Of a stretch of 64,000 nucleotides of DNA, positions 63,467 through 64,000 are shown in pieces. Positions within the stretch are counted from its first letter, which is position 1. Each line of letters opens with the position of its first letter. The notes under the pieces are model-generated. The model ran no database searches. It saw only the letters and a list, made by a program, of their open reading frames with translations, and was not told the origin of the DNA. Origin of the DNA: Erythrobacter sp. WG (GTDB lineage Bacteria > Pseudomonadota > Alphaproteobacteria > Sphingomonadales > Sphingomonadaceae); the NCBI RefSeq assembly GCF_026586795.1, contig NZ_JAPFGY010000003.1:1-64000 (forward strand), given 5' to 3'. The translations under genes and the position numbers were made by a program.

Positions 63467-64000
63467 TCAGCCCTGCATCCTCAGCGCGACGTCGTTCATG
63501 AAGCGCACGTCCTCGCCCTTGGCGAGCCAGTCGGCCTCCGCGCCGATCGCGCCGAGCATTGCGGCCAGATCGTCCTGCTCGTCCTTGGCGAAATTGCCGA
63601 GGACGTGGCCGGTCACCCGGTCCTTGTGCCCCGGGTGGCCGATCCCGAGCCGGATGCGGCGGAAATCGGGGCCGAGGTGCTGGTTGATCGAGCGCAGCCC
63701 GTTATGCCCCGCGTGCCCGCCGCCCTGCTTCACCTTGACCTTGAAAGGGGCAAGATCGAGCTCGTCGTGGAACACCGTGAGCGCGTCGGTGCCGAGCTTG
63801 TAGAAGCGCAGGCACTCGCCGATGCTGCGGCCGCTCTCGTTCATGAAGGTCGCGGGTTTCAGCAGCAGCACCTTCTGCGTGCCGATCCGTCCCTCCTGCA
63901 GCCACCCGGAGAACTTGGTCTGGACCGGGCCGAAGGAATGCATATCGGCGATCACATCGACGGCCATGAAGCCGACATTGTGCCGGTGGAGCGCGTAGCG
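63467..64000 (-). CDS. pth: Peptidyl-tRNA hydrolase (5' end beyond the window)
   Basis: Pth releases tRNA from dropped-off peptidyl-tRNAs. The visible part covers about 177 residues. It includes KPATFMNESGRSIG, the catalytic Asp region TVFHDELDLAPFKVKVKQGGGHAGHNGLRSI and RLGIGHPGH. The frame continues past an internal ATG at 63967 into RYALHRHNVGF (catalytic His) and off the window edge, so the true start with the GLGNPG motif is outside. Apart from this truncation the gene looks intact. Confidence 0.96.
   Translation of the reverse strand, partial: RYALHRHNVGFMAVDVIADMHSFGPVQTKFSGWLQEGRIGTQKVLLLKPATFMNESGRSIGECLRFYKLGTDALTVFHDELDLAPFKVKVKQGGGHAGHNGLRSINQHLGPDFRRIRLGIGHPGHKDRVTGHVLGNFAKDEQDDLAAMLGAIGAEADWLAKGEDVRFMNDVALRMQG

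Overview
The window is GC-rich and densely coded on both strands. Gene content points to an alphaproteobacterium of the order Sphingomonadales, most likely Erythrobacteraceae (Erythrobacter/Porphyrobacter-like). The evidence is the ilvB-ilvN-ilvC set with a type-2 leuA nearby, tandem Coq4 proteins, a riboflavin enzyme fused to a helix-turn-helix domain, the rpiB-glyA-nrdR run, the yqeY/dnaG/rpoD and carA/carB/greA blocks, and a parS site of the alphaproteobacterial consensus. This placement rests on recognition of families, not on a database search. Nearly everything is core housekeeping. There is no transposase, prophage, CRISPR array or rRNA operon, and one tRNA gene (tRNA-Lys, CTT).

Layout. 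0-9 kb (minus strand): branched-chain amino acid synthesis, with ilvB, ilvN, ilvC and leuA. leuA is preceded by a previously unmarked leucine-rich leader peptide (1857-1910). An I78-type inhibitor lipoprotein, an FMN alpha-hydroxy-acid oxidase, a YHS protein and a YceI protein lie between them. 8.8-12.5 kb: miaA and serB start head-to-head with overlapping start codons, followed by two tandem coq4 paralogues, each with a similar palindrome upstream. 12.6-24.3 kb: purL, two small membrane proteins, xseB-ispA-coaD, a periplasmic PPIase, queA, a YadGH-type ABC exporter, an outer-membrane barrel, tgt, a chorismate mutase and an NAD(P)H oxidoreductase. 24.4-28.5 kb (minus): rpsD, then the rpiB-glyA-small membrane protein-nrdR-RNA methyltransferase operon. 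28.6-30.7 kb: a sterol-desaturase-family protein, a DUF3008 protein and a DUF2059-like protein.

30.7-41.6 kb is the most interesting part. A normally compact alphaproteobacterial block (yqeY-dnaG-rpoD divergent from carA-carB-greA) appears to be interrupted three times within 3 kb. A GIY-YIG nuclease gene with one palindromic repeat family at both ends sits between yqeY and dnaG. A mosaic repeat of about 104 bp is read in frame inside carA. A DUF559 (Vsr-like) nuclease gene bracketed by a different palindromic repeat sits between carA and carB. Copies of the first repeat also lie between ilvN and ilvB, and a related one lies upstream of ychF.

41.7-50.5 kb: a perfect 16-bp parS site, a GNAT acetyltransferase, a DUF4170 protein, four overlapping minus-strand genes for small envelope/membrane proteins, eno, a MarR-like regulator, ribH, and an HTH-RibB-degenerate RibA fusion whose start codon abuts a 7-2-7 palindrome. 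A CsgG-like secreted protein and the tRNA follow. 50.5-56.4 kb (minus): the cell-shape operon mreB-mreC-mreD-mrdA-rodA. 56.6-64 kb: endonuclease-type mutL, an ectonucleotide phosphodiesterase, a DUF1206 membrane protein, ychF, a Tat-type SDR, a small P-loop kinase-like protein, and pth, which is cut by the window edge.
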